From assembly GCF_030813635.1 (NCBI RefSeq), contig NZ_JAUSUM010000002.1, forward strand, positions 496,001 through 560,000: DNA of 64,000 nt, read 5' to 3'. Source of the stretch: Salibacterium salarium. GTDB lineage: Bacteria > Bacillota > Bacilli > Bacillales > Marinococcaceae. Positions 57,601 through 64,000 of this stretch are shown piece after piece. The position numbers and the translations under genes are program-made. Numbering within the stretch: the stretch's first letter is position 1; every line of letters begins with the position of its first letter. Below the pieces are notes generated by a model, which was not told the DNA's origin, searched no databases, and was given only the letters and a program-made list of their open reading frames with translations.

Positions 57601-57976
57601 ATTCTCTTTGCATAAAAGAACCATCTTCTCTTTGCTCAAACAGTGTGATGGAATCGTGAGGCGGATATTCTATTTCAAGCACCCATTCTTCTAGCGAAGA
57701 GGTATTATTTAACTGAAAATGAATCCAATAATCTGACTCGGTATACCCAAAATTAGGAATCCCACTTTTGTTTTGAGCAAAATTATCAGTGGATGCGACA
57801 ACGTCATTTATTGATAAAATTCCATCAGCATCTTCGAGCAGCTCCATCTCGTGTGTCATATCATATGATGTCTGCTCTTCATCCAGTTGTAACATCGCAT
57901 AAGTTGTTTTTACATTTGATTGTATAATTAAAAAAAGGAGGATACTAAGAAATATGGCCAACCATTTTTTTCTCAC
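54644..57976 (-). CDS. Hybrid sensor kinase: 7TMR-DISM input, HK-receiver-HK
   Basis: The product of about 1,110 residues has a signal segment (WLAIFLSILLFLII), an extracytoplasmic 7TMR-DISMED2-like domain (about 35-185), seven membrane helices (about 195-400), then HisKA (LANTSHELRTPLNGIIGI) with HATPase (IGNAIKFTDVG, GTGLGLSITKKLVE), a receiver (ILIADDEPVNIQVLWNQL, LIILDVMMPKKSGYE), a coiled coil and a second HisKA (ISHELGTPMTSLQGYV) with HATPase (NAMKHSDGE, GLGLAISKEIIE). GTG 57976 follows AGGAGGGG. Two complete transmitter modules in one protein are unusual. Sugar or carboxylate ligands are typical for DISM. Confidence 0.9.
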   Translation of the reverse strand: MRKKWLAIFLSILLFLIIQSNVKTTYAMLQLDEEQTSYDMTHEMELLEDADGILSINDVVASTDNFAQNKSGIPNFGYTESDYWIHFQLNNTSSLEEWVLEIEYPPHDSITLFEQREDGSFMQRESGDHLPFEKRDINHRNFAFELDIPKGEINSYYIKIDSQGSMQLPLKLWEEDTFSEKSQTEYIILGIYYGLAAVMILYNLFLFFSLRLRSYIWYVLFIFSLVLTHLTLNGLAFQFLWPESMWWNNRAIVFFIAASQGLALLFVKSFLNTKVHTPKMNKFFSVFAVIQLIILMILMVSYENALNLAIGSSVLLVISVLMTAGLCWKRGYRPARYFFVGWVIFLIGVLISSLADAGIIPITFYTKYASQMGSALEIVLFSLALADKFNVLRTEKERAERKSRESQEEAVKQLKRANSLKDEFLANTSHELRTPLNGIIGIAESMYDAEANRMSPPHKNNLSMIIRSGKRLSHLVNDLLDFSKLKHKDIELERKPVQLNDAVQVVLSISEPFVKNKDVTLINNLPGDLPFVLADENRLQQILYNLIGNAIKFTDVGSITVSAYSITEYVIVKVKDTGVGMTAEDKASMFCEFEQGQAAKNQQQGGTGLGLSITKKLVELHGGDISVESELSKGTTVHVQLPTSTESKAAPSSVNVPLYEEIGGLSVDYTAASVVEAGKGRILIADDEPVNIQVLWNQLTQEGYEVTTAYDGEEVLQRIDAEETFDLIILDVMMPKKSGYEVSQTLREHYTLTELPILILTARNQLEDIVTAFSAGANDYLSKPCYKEELLARVHTLLTLEQVMEEAVEQKENLHDVNEQLASLNKELENRVKDRTTELERKTNELLKMEKSRRHLLSNISHELGTPMTSLQGYVKAMMDGIISSDDANYLSLIYKKVLFIDRLIQDLYDLSKLEARQVSFWWKKISVKQFIYEFLLPFRTEAESHHLWFSLENNYDYPAYQEVLSVDTDRLEQVITNIIYNAMKHSDGEAAQLQITVTPSTIFFSHEEKYYTKDKDYSKEQYLESDHRNLIIGVHDNGNGIASDSLPFIFDRFFRGESSRTTNDGSTGLGLAISKEIIEYHGGEIWAESVKGKGSSFYIALPLYTDDKK

Positions 57977-58095
57977 GTTACCCCTCCTATAGTTTTTCAC
58001 ATAACAAAATCATACTAAAACTTCAGTTTAAAAAATAGATAATTTTGTATATTCCTACAAAGAAATGTACAGTTATAGATTGTTCTACATAAAAC

Positions 58096-58139
58096 AGGGC
58101 TGCCTCCAAACCGCTTCAATCAACTTTTGGGGCAGCCCT
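58096..58139 (-). terminator. Terminator of DUF4178 gene
   Basis: AGGGCTGCCTCCAAA/TTTTGGGGCAGCCCT nearly perfect stem with a 14-base loop, followed by TTTTATG on the minus strand. Confidence 0.82.
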
Positions 58140-58143
58140 ATTT

Positions 58144-58671
58144 TTACGTTCCAGCTATAATAGATATTTCTTTTTCCGTTATTTCCTGGCCAACACTGGC
58201 CTCTAAACTCCCTCCCCATTTTTCAATCGATAATAACTTTTCCTGTGTTTCTTTATCCACCATATCCCAGTATTGTACCGTTTGATTTACCGAAGCCCCC
58301 ACGCTTCCTTCCACTTCTGTTATTTTTGCTGTGCCGTGTTCCTGAAGTTGAAACTCTGTCCCTTCATAAGTCAAAGTACGGCTATTTGGTTCCTCAATAG
58401 GAGTACTGCTCTTATCGTATATACCGATTATCCATTCGTCATCCTCTTCTAATGATAGCCAGCGGTTATTCCTTTCTCCTTCTAGGTGATAAACTGTCCA
58501 CTCCCAATCGCTGTCTTTGTATGTGATTTTTCCGACAACAATGTAATCTTCTAAATCAAAAGTGACGATATCATTTAAGGCTAGAGTCTGAATAGACCGT
58601 GTTTCCTTTTCCTTTTCTTTATCTACATTTCTCGATCGAAATATTTCTTTAACACGTGCCATTACTCCCAT
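58144..58671 (-). CDS. DUF4178 domain protein
   Basis: The 175-residue soluble protein reads LNDIVTFDLEDYIVVGKITYK, WEWTVYHLEGERNNRWLSLEE and TVQYWDMVDKETQEKLLSIEKWG, which is the DUF4178 pattern. It has two repeats of a small beta domain. Its function is unknown, but the domain is recurrently found beside S-adenosylmethionine decarboxylase, DUF350 and PspA genes. It is divergent from speH, with about 145 bases between start codons. AAAGGAGG precedes ATG. Confidence 0.85.
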   Translation of the reverse strand: MGVMARVKEIFRSRNVDKEKEKETRSIQTLALNDIVTFDLEDYIVVGKITYKDSDWEWTVYHLEGERNNRWLSLEEDDEWIIGIYDKSSTPIEEPNSRTLTYEGTEFQLQEHGTAKITEVEGSVGASVNQTVQYWDMVDKETQEKLLSIEKWGGSLEASVGQEITEKEISIIAGT

Positions 58672-58816
58672 TCGTTATCCTCCTTTTTCTTCCTGCTATT
58701 ATAGCATATTCCATCTTTTTGTTTAAATTAATAGATAACAGACCAATGGAATGGTAAAATAAAGTGCGAGTTTTTCTTTTTGTTATTTTAGACTGAAACA
58801 AAGGAGAGTTCAATAG

Positions 58817-59209
58817 ATGCCATATACGACGGAAGGAAAACATGACATCGCTGACTTATGGGGCTGTTCATTTTCTCTTCTTAATGATGAGCAAACCTTA
58901 ATACATCATATCAAACAAGCGATATTTCGTTCAGGGGCTACCATTCTTTCTATTCAATCCCATCGTTTTCATCCTCAAGGGATTACGATTCTAGCTATGT
59001 TATCAGAGTCTCACATGAGTCTTCACACGTATCCGGAAAAAGGGTTTTGCGGGATGGATTGTTATACATGCGGTGATTCGATTAACTCAGACGCTTCTAT
59101 CACCTATATGATAGATTATTTATCTCCAACGTCCGTTCAACGAAAGTTACTAAAACGTGGAGATGGTGAGATTTTGGACGAACAAGGAGTGTCACAATGT
59201 ATATACTAA
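58817..59209 (+). CDS. speH: S-adenosylmethionine decarboxylase proenzyme
   Basis: The 130-residue proenzyme self-cleaves between Glu64 and Ser65 in LSESHMSLHTYPEKG, producing the pyruvoyl group that decarboxylates AdoMet to give the aminopropyl donor for polyamine synthesis. The catalytic His70 and Cys85 (CYTCGD) are also present. The last 13 bases overlap the next gene, which is an ion channel rather than spermidine synthase. AAAGGAGA lies before ATG. Confidence 0.95.
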   Translation: MPYTTEGKHDIADLWGCSFSLLNDEQTLIHHIKQAIFRSGATILSIQSHRFHPQGITILAMLSESHMSLHTYPEKGFCGMDCYTCGDSINSDASITYMIDYLSPTSVQRKLLKRGDGEILDEQGVSQCIY

Positions 59210-60225
59210 GGCAATTATACGAAAAAGCGATAAACATAGGATACTGGTCTCTTGCCATTTTTACGTTGCTTTTCATCGCAGTCTCCGTTTTTGGTATTCA
59301 ATCCATCGAACCAGAAACGTTTGATTTCATGAATGCTTTGTGGTGGGTAATGACTACATCTACAACCGTAGGATATGGAGATATTTCTCCAGTTACTACC
59401 GGTGGGCAGTGGTTTACGATGCTGTTTGTGTATCCAGTCGGTATCGGTATTATAGGAGTTGTCATTTCAAAAATATTTGATTCGATACTTCATTACAAAC
59501 AAGCGAAGGAGGAAGGTAGAGTGCCATTTAAAGAAGCGAATCACACCGTTTTTATTGGCTGGGCAAATGGAAAAACGGTAAGTGCAGTAGAAGAACTTTT
59601 AACCAATGAAACAAACCATGTTGTATTGATTGACCGAAACTTACAAAAGTCACCATATCAGCATGAACGTTTTCATTTTGTGAAAGGAAGTGCAACAGAC
59701 GAACAAACATTAAAAAACGCAAACATAACAGAGGCCAAAACCGTAGGGATTTTCGCTCCTCACGATATTGATGATTTGGATTTAGCAGACGGGAGGACAT
59801 ATCTAGTTGCATCAACCATTGAGCAATACGGTGAAAAACATGGAACTTCTATTTACACCATAGCTGAAATTATGTCTGATAAGCACGAGGAACTTTTTTT
59901 GCGGGCTGGCATTAATGAATGCATTCCATCATATCAATCGATTTCCAATCTGATTGCAAAATCAACGGAATATCATGGGTCCAGCACCTTTTTTATGCAA
60001 TTGTTGAGTAAACAATATGGTGATGATCTTCATTTAATACCAAAAAAAGAAAAGTGGCATACATATCGCGAAGCTCGGGATGATTTGGAAAAACAAGAAG
60101 CTATATTAATCGCAGATGACAAGTCCTTCATAACAAAAGGCTGGGATACATCTATCTCAAAAGATACGAAACTAGCTGTAATATGCGACCAAGAGACTTA
60201 CGAAAAAATTCTAAAAAATAGCTAA
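59197..60225 (+). CDS. Two-helix potassium channel with RCK/TrkA-N domain
   Basis: The 342-residue protein has TM1 (YWSLAIFTLLFIAVSVFGI), a pore helix and selectivity filter TTSTTVGYGDISPVTTGG, TM2 (FVYPVGIGIIGVVISKIF) and a cytoplasmic Rossmann domain (HTVFIGWANGKTVSAVEELL, VLIDRNLQKSP, HFVKGSATDEQTLKNANI). The nucleotide loop reads GWANGK rather than GxGxxG. This resembles calcium/ligand-gated MthK-type channels. The start codon lies inside speH, so translation is coupled. Confidence 0.9.
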   Translation: MYILRQLYEKAINIGYWSLAIFTLLFIAVSVFGIQSIEPETFDFMNALWWVMTTSTTVGYGDISPVTTGGQWFTMLFVYPVGIGIIGVVISKIFDSILHYKQAKEEGRVPFKEANHTVFIGWANGKTVSAVEELLTNETNHVVLIDRNLQKSPYQHERFHFVKGSATDEQTLKNANITEAKTVGIFAPHDIDDLDLADGRTYLVASTIEQYGEKHGTSIYTIAEIMSDKHEELFLRAGINECIPSYQSISNLIAKSTEYHGSSTFFMQLLSKQYGDDLHLIPKKEKWHTYREARDDLEKQEAILIADDKSFITKGWDTSISKDTKLAVICDQETYEKILKNS

Positions 60226-60252
60226 CGAGAATACAAAACCCTTTCCTATATA

Positions 60253-60283
60253 AAAACCGCAAACACAAACGTTTGCGGTTTTA
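60253..60283. terminator. Bidirectional terminator between channel and SpeE-like genes
   Basis: AAAACCGCAAAC/GTTTGCGGTTTT perfect stem with a six-base loop; runs of U on both exits. Confidence 0.9.
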
Positions 60284-61867
60284 ATAAAATCTCCACGCTT
60301 TATTATACAAATCAGCCAAAACCGGATGATTGATTGTATTTTCCTGATAAGAAAAGCCGTCTATTGCTTTTGTTTCATCTTTCCCAAACTGAAATAAACT
60401 TGAAACCATATCTGTATGTAGATATTTTGTGTCAGCTTGTTCTGGAATGTTTATATCACTTACATTAAAAGGTTTTTTGGTAGCTATCGTGAACCCCCAG
60501 TTTCCAAATGAAGGTATATCGACATGAAAATTATCAACATAAAACCCAGCACCTCTGATCGTTTCAGAAATCGTCCAATACGATTTTCTTGCAAATACGG
60601 GACTTGTGGATTGGACAACAGCTACACCATTTTCATCAAGTCTGTCATACATTAATCCATATAACTCCCTAGAATATAACTTGCTTAATTCTAAACTGTT
60701 CGGGTCAGGCAAATCTGATAAAATTAAGTCATATGTTTTTTCGCTTTCTTTTATAAATGAGAAAGCATCACCATGAGTGATGGAAACACGTTCATCTTCT
60801 AGGGAATGTTCATTGATATCGGTCAAATGCGGATTGGATTTTGCCAACTCTGTAACTTTTGGATCCAGGTCAACTAACTTCATTGAATCAATGTTGTCAT
60901 AAGGAATCATTTCTCGAATGGCTAAACCATCCCCGCCTCCCATTATTAATACATCGATTCCTGTTTCCTCCCCCTCATCTTCCGTATTATTTGCATCTTT
61001 TTGTTGATGTTGTAACAATCCCATTCCTGGATGAACCAATGATTCATGGTAACGATATTCATCTGATTCTGCGAACTGCAGATTCCCATTTAAATAAAAA
61101 CGAAAATCTCCTGGAGCAATGGTTCCTACAATCCTCTGATAAGGTGTATCCTCATTAATGACGACCGGATTATCATACATACGCTGTTCCAGTAATGCTG
61201 CGTAACTATTGCCAAACAAAAAGCCAGACCCCAATATAATTAGTAAAATAATACCTATTATTTGAGAGCTTCTTGGTTTTTGTATTTCTTTTCTAAAAGC
61301 TAAGCTAAGCCAAAATGCTATCGCAACGTTAATCAGGCCGACAAAAAAAGCAGTTTGAATATAACCTAACCAAGGACTTAACAGCAAGGCGAATCCTAAA
61401 GTCCCAATCAGCGAACCTGCATAGTCACTGAATAACGTACGAGCTGCACTTTTTTTTAATTCATCCCCACGCTTTTCAGCTTCTCTGATGAGAATGGGAA
61501 GTTCCATTCCCGTGAGACATCCTAATATAAAAATCAATAAGCAAAAGAAGACGGAAGCCGTATCACTTCCAACAACCGAAAACATCATGTAAATAATAAG
61601 TGTGGAAGAAGCACCTACAGGACCTATAATATATTCAATGCCGATGATGCGTTCGATTAAATGCTTTTTCATTCGTTCTGAAATGATAGCACCTACGCCC
61701 ATCCCTGATAAACTACCTCCCACGGCAATGGCGTAGGATAAAATGGAGCTACCCATGAGATAAGAACCAGCAGCCCCTAATAACATCTGATAAATGATTC
61801 CGCATATGGACACGATAAATGACGAAATATACAGCAAGTGTGTCGGTTTTTTCCAGACTTCAAACAT
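60281..61867 (-). CDS. Membrane-anchored spermidine synthase-like protein
   Basis: The 528-residue protein has an N-terminal bundle of about seven membrane helices (to about 210; SSFIVSICGIIYQMLLGAAG, IFILGCLTGMELPILI) and a C-terminal aminopropyltransferase-like domain with VLIMGGGDGLAIREMIPY, KLVDLDPKVTELAKS and DLILSDLPDPNSLELSKLYS. It would use decarboxylated AdoMet from SpeH on an unknown acceptor at the membrane. The gene lies beyond a terminator after DUF350. Confidence 0.9.
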   Translation of the reverse strand: MFEVWKKPTHLLYISSFIVSICGIIYQMLLGAAGSYLMGSSILSYAIAVGGSLSGMGVGAIISERMKKHLIERIIGIEYIIGPVGASSTLIIYMMFSVVGSDTASVFFCLLIFILGCLTGMELPILIREAEKRGDELKKSAARTLFSDYAGSLIGTLGFALLLSPWLGYIQTAFFVGLINVAIAFWLSLAFRKEIQKPRSSQIIGIILLIILGSGFLFGNSYAALLEQRMYDNPVVINEDTPYQRIVGTIAPGDFRFYLNGNLQFAESDEYRYHESLVHPGMGLLQHQQKDANNTEDEGEETGIDVLIMGGGDGLAIREMIPYDNIDSMKLVDLDPKVTELAKSNPHLTDINEHSLEDERVSITHGDAFSFIKESEKTYDLILSDLPDPNSLELSKLYSRELYGLMYDRLDENGVAVVQSTSPVFARKSYWTISETIRGAGFYVDNFHVDIPSFGNWGFTIATKKPFNVSDINIPEQADTKYLHTDMVSSLFQFGKDETKAIDGFSYQENTINHPVLADLYNKAWRFY

Positions 61868-61904
61868 AAAATTACCTTTCTACCATTATTTGTAACGGCA
61901 AACA

Positions 61905-61933
61905 AGAAAAAGGACGCTGCGCGTCCCTTTTTT
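61905..61933 (-). terminator. Terminator between DUF350 and SpeE-like genes
   Basis: AAAAAGGACGC/GCGTCCCTTTTTT stem around TGC; minus strand continues TTTTTCTTG. It would limit transcription into the SpeE-like gene. Confidence 0.78.
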
Positions 61934-62330
61934 AGATGATAGCAATGGATACCGCGTGAGCAATAACAATCGATATTGCAAGTGACAGAATTCCTACCGC
62001 CTTATTATCTTTGGCAAGTTCATCATCAACTTTAAATGACGGCGTTAGAAACTCAAATAAGAAATAACCAATAATTAGAAACACAAAACCGGTCAATCCC
62101 CATGTCAACGTTTCTGTGAGCGAAAAAGCATATTCGGCGGATGTCTTCATAATATAAGACAATCCATAAATTTTACCAGCAACGGAAAGTGAAACAGCAA
62201 TGTTTCCGTTTTTGATTTCTTCCATGTCCTTGAATTTAGTCACCTTTTCAAAAATAAACATGGCAACAAAGATAATAGCCATAATAATAACAAACCATCT
62301 TACTGAGTCCATTAATACTGTCCATTCCAT
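61932..62330 (-). CDS. DUF350 (YjfL-like) membrane protein
   Basis: The 132-residue protein has four membrane helices (WFVIIMAIIFVAMFIFEKVT; GNIAVSLSVAGKIYGLSYIM; the third TWGLTGFVFLIIGYFLFEFL; last IVIAHAVSIAII). NIAVSLSVAGKIYG is the duplicated DUF350 signature. E. coli YjfL lies beside the PspA paralogue YjfJ, a similar association. Function is unknown, possibly in ion or lipid transport. Gap to the lipoprotein gene is 28 bases. Confidence 0.9.
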   Translation of the reverse strand: MEWTVLMDSVRWFVIIMAIIFVAMFIFEKVTKFKDMEEIKNGNIAVSLSVAGKIYGLSYIMKTSAEYAFSLTETLTWGLTGFVFLIIGYFLFEFLTPSFKVDDELAKDNKAVGILSLAISIVIAHAVSIAII

Positions 62331-62358
62331 TATAAATTCCTCCTCGATAAAAGTATAT

Positions 62359-62904
62359 TTATTTTCCTGTCCCTAGACCGCCACCACGGTTATTTGTTGA
62401 ACTAACAGATCCCGAGCGATTCGATCCTCGCTCTCCTGGATTTTGATGGTAGTTCCCTCCCGTGCCAACATAGCCTTCATATCCTCTATCTCTATTCTGA
62501 TTTCCCATGTTGTATAGATCCCCAATTATACGAAACATTGCATACGTTTCAAGCATAGAGGGACTATAATTGTTCTCAACAAATTCTTTTTCAGACACTT
62601 CTACTAATGTATCCTGTTGTTCCTCTGGATCTTCCATTACTTGTACAAGCCGGTCTTCATAAGCTAAAAACATCCGTTCTTCATCTTCTTCAGATATATC
62701 TTCTGGTTCGTCTTCTCCTTGAATGGTTTGAGCCACTTCAGGAACGGTTTCCCCCGCCGCACGGTAAACATACGATTCATTGTTCGCATCGTCTTCCATC
62801 ACATTTTCCAAATCATATGTATCGGCTATAAAGTCACCTGAGGGGATACAACCGGTAAGTAGAACGGCTGTTACAATAAAACCGATTATTACTTTTTTTG
62901 GCAC
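62359..62904 (-). CDS. Acidic lipoprotein, DUF4247-like
   Basis: GTG 62904, with AAAGGAGG upstream, gives a 181-residue protein with a lipobox VLLTGC at about residue 18. The mature part is strongly acidic (EDEPEDISEEDEERM), followed by a Gly/Asn/Ser-rich tail (NRGGGLGTGK). It matches the DUF4247 group by position beside DUF350 and by form. Being surface exposed, it could sense or modify the outer face. It is first in a unit with DUF350. Confidence 0.8.
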   Translation of the reverse strand: MPKKVIIGFIVTAVLLTGCIPSGDFIADTYDLENVMEDDANNESYVYRAAGETVPEVAQTIQGEDEPEDISEEDEERMFLAYEDRLVQVMEDPEEQQDTLVEVSEKEFVENNYSPSMLETYAMFRIIGDLYNMGNQNRDRGYEGYVGTGGNYHQNPGERGSNRSGSVSSTNNRGGGLGTGK

Positions 62905-63196
62905 GACGTTTCCTCCTTTTCCCTCGTTATATGTATATACAGACAAATGATTTCTTGGATTACCTATCCACTTTCGGTCATATAGTGAAATATAATGGTT
63001 TTCGCACGACTTTTATTTTACGAGATAAACAACTAAATGAAAAGTAAAAATACAGGATTTATATAAAAATTATAAATGTTGGATTTGAATAGTTAAAAAT
63101 ATTTTAATACAACAAGAAATCAAGTATAATGTAAAGTGTACAAATACTAGTTGAATAGGTATTAAAAAATATAAATAGAGTTTCAGGAGGATTTCG

Positions 63197-63874
63197 ATGA
63201 GTATTTTTAAACGACTAAAAGATGTAACACTTTCCAATATGAACGCTTTGTTGGATCGAGCGGAAGACCCGGAGAAATTATTGGATCAGTATTTGCTTGA
63301 TATGGAAAAAGACATGACGGAAGCAGAAAAGAGCGTCGCTCAACAGATAAGCATTGAGAAGAAATTTAAAAAACAATTAGATGATGCCGAAGAAATGAGA
63401 GATAAACGACAATCCCAAGCAGAAAAAGCAATTGAAAAAGGAGACGAAGACCTTGCCAGAAGGGCATTAGAAGATAAAAATCAACACCAGCAAACGATGG
63501 ATGACCTATCTTCTACTTATGAAGACGCAAAACAGTCGAGCCAACAACTGCGTGATCAATTGCAAGATATGAAAAGAGAATACGAAAAAATGAAAGCGAA
63601 AAAAGAAACCCTAAAAGCAAGGGCCAGTTCTGCTAAAGCTCAGAAGAAAATAAACGATTCTATGTCTGGTTTTGGTTCAGATAATGCTTCCGCTGGATTT
63701 GACCGTATGTCAGATAAAGTGAATGAACTAGAAGCAGAGGCAGAAACAAGCCAGGAACTTAGAGGATCCAATACATCACTTGATGATGAGCTGGATGCTT
63801 TAGATAATAATGACGTGGATGATGAGCTAGAAGCACTTAAATCCAAAATGAACAACAAAAACAAGTCAGAATAA
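63197..63874 (+). CDS. pspA: PspA/IM30 family phage shock protein
   Basis: The 225-residue product is a long helical hairpin protein that coats and stabilises membranes. The start MSIFKRLKDVTLSNMNALLD is the amphipathic anchor, DRAEDPEKLLDQYLLDMEKD is the family signature, and the rest is coiled coil with an acidic end. It is divergent from the DUF4247-DUF350 genes. A downstream gene begins 74 bases later. Terminator right after. No LiaF/LiaG or PspB/C is visible, so regulation differs from the standard systems. Confidence 0.95.
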   Translation: MSIFKRLKDVTLSNMNALLDRAEDPEKLLDQYLLDMEKDMTEAEKSVAQQISIEKKFKKQLDDAEEMRDKRQSQAEKAIEKGDEDLARRALEDKNQHQQTMDDLSSTYEDAKQSSQQLRDQLQDMKREYEKMKAKKETLKARASSAKAQKKINDSMSGFGSDNASAGFDRMSDKVNELEAEAETSQELRGSNTSLDDELDALDNNDVDDELEALKSKMNNKNKSE

Positions 63875-63880
63875 TCATCT

Positions 63881-63906
63881 CCCCTCCTTAAAGGAGGGTT
63901 TTTTCT
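63881..63906 (+). terminator. Terminator after pspA
   Basis: CCCTCCTT/AAGGAGGG stem then TTTTTTCT. The left arm could also be read as an anti-ribosome-binding sequence. Confidence 0.85.
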
Positions 63907-63947
63907 ATACATAAAACAAAGGAATAGAAAGAAGGTACTTCATCGTG

Positions 63948-64000
63948 ATGCGCCCCAATAAGATTTTATATTTCACAGAAATCATGGCTGTCTTTTCTAT
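63948..64000 (+). CDS. Start of an unidentified gene (partial)
   Basis: ATG 63948 (or GTG 63945) follows GAAGG and opens MRPNKILYFTEIMAVFS, running to the window edge. The onset looks like a membrane protein N-terminus. It is downstream of pspA and may belong to the same module; nothing more can be said. Confidence 0.4.
   Translation, partial: MRPNKILYFTEIMAVFS

Noticed and set aside
58649-58843. 64-codon minus-strand frame upstream of the DUF4178 gene
   Set aside because: It overlaps the divergent promoter region and the speH start, and has no ribosome binding site.

Overview
The window is chromosomal DNA from a low-GC, endospore-forming Bacillaceae. Evidence includes the order mrfA-mrfB-ypsA-gpsB-rnpB-ypsC and yneT-parE-parC, a B-type RNase P RNA, spore proteins (Tlp, Tgl, a YfhD-like protein) and bacillithiol enzymes (FosB, BrxC, a BstA-like DinB protein). 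Two separate betaine-type uptake systems (a fused OpuF-type ABC importer and a BCCT carrier) suggest a salt-tolerant lineage. The genus cannot be fixed from this sequence.

Layout. 0-15.8 kb is housekeeping: DNA repair (MrfAB), division (GpsB), rnpB, an rRNA methyltransferase, an M32 carboxypeptidase, OpuF and topoisomerase IV, with a LexA-type box before parE. 15.9-21.4 kb is decayed. It holds a broken GNAT gene, a HAD phosphatase frameshifted by a 16-bp tandem duplication, a GNAT remnant, a polysaccharide deacetylase lacking its N-terminus, and an MBL-rhodanese gene split by a local inversion of about 385 bp and several frameshifts. Intact fosB and a DinB-family gene sit among them. 21.5-30.4 kb holds tlp, a BCCT transporter and an arabino-oligosaccharide locus (GH127, three ABC genes, GH51) with AraR-like palindromes and cre-like sites. 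30.5-35.0 kb has small spore-type genes and cysJI. 35-50 kb is a mix of single genes: tgl, a squalene/phytoene synthase relative, a TauE family exporter, a Rieske-FAD oxidoreductase, an M50 protease, cvfB, an exonuclease, csp, brxC, an HPr-like protein without the catalytic His, and a secreted MBL-HhH protein. 50-58 kb has an aldo/keto reductase, an ABC exporter pair, an orphan SinI-like anti-repressor of 48 residues, and a two-component system whose kinase carries two transmitter modules around a receiver.

58.1-64 kb is the most interesting locus. A DUF4178 protein, S-adenosylmethionine decarboxylase, a K+-channel-like protein, a membrane-fused spermidine synthase-like protein, a DUF350 membrane protein, an acidic lipoprotein (DUF4247-like) and PspA lie together in divergent and convergent units. 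The set looks like an envelope-stress module linking polyamine-type chemistry, ion flux and PspA. Its biochemical output is not apparent from sequence.
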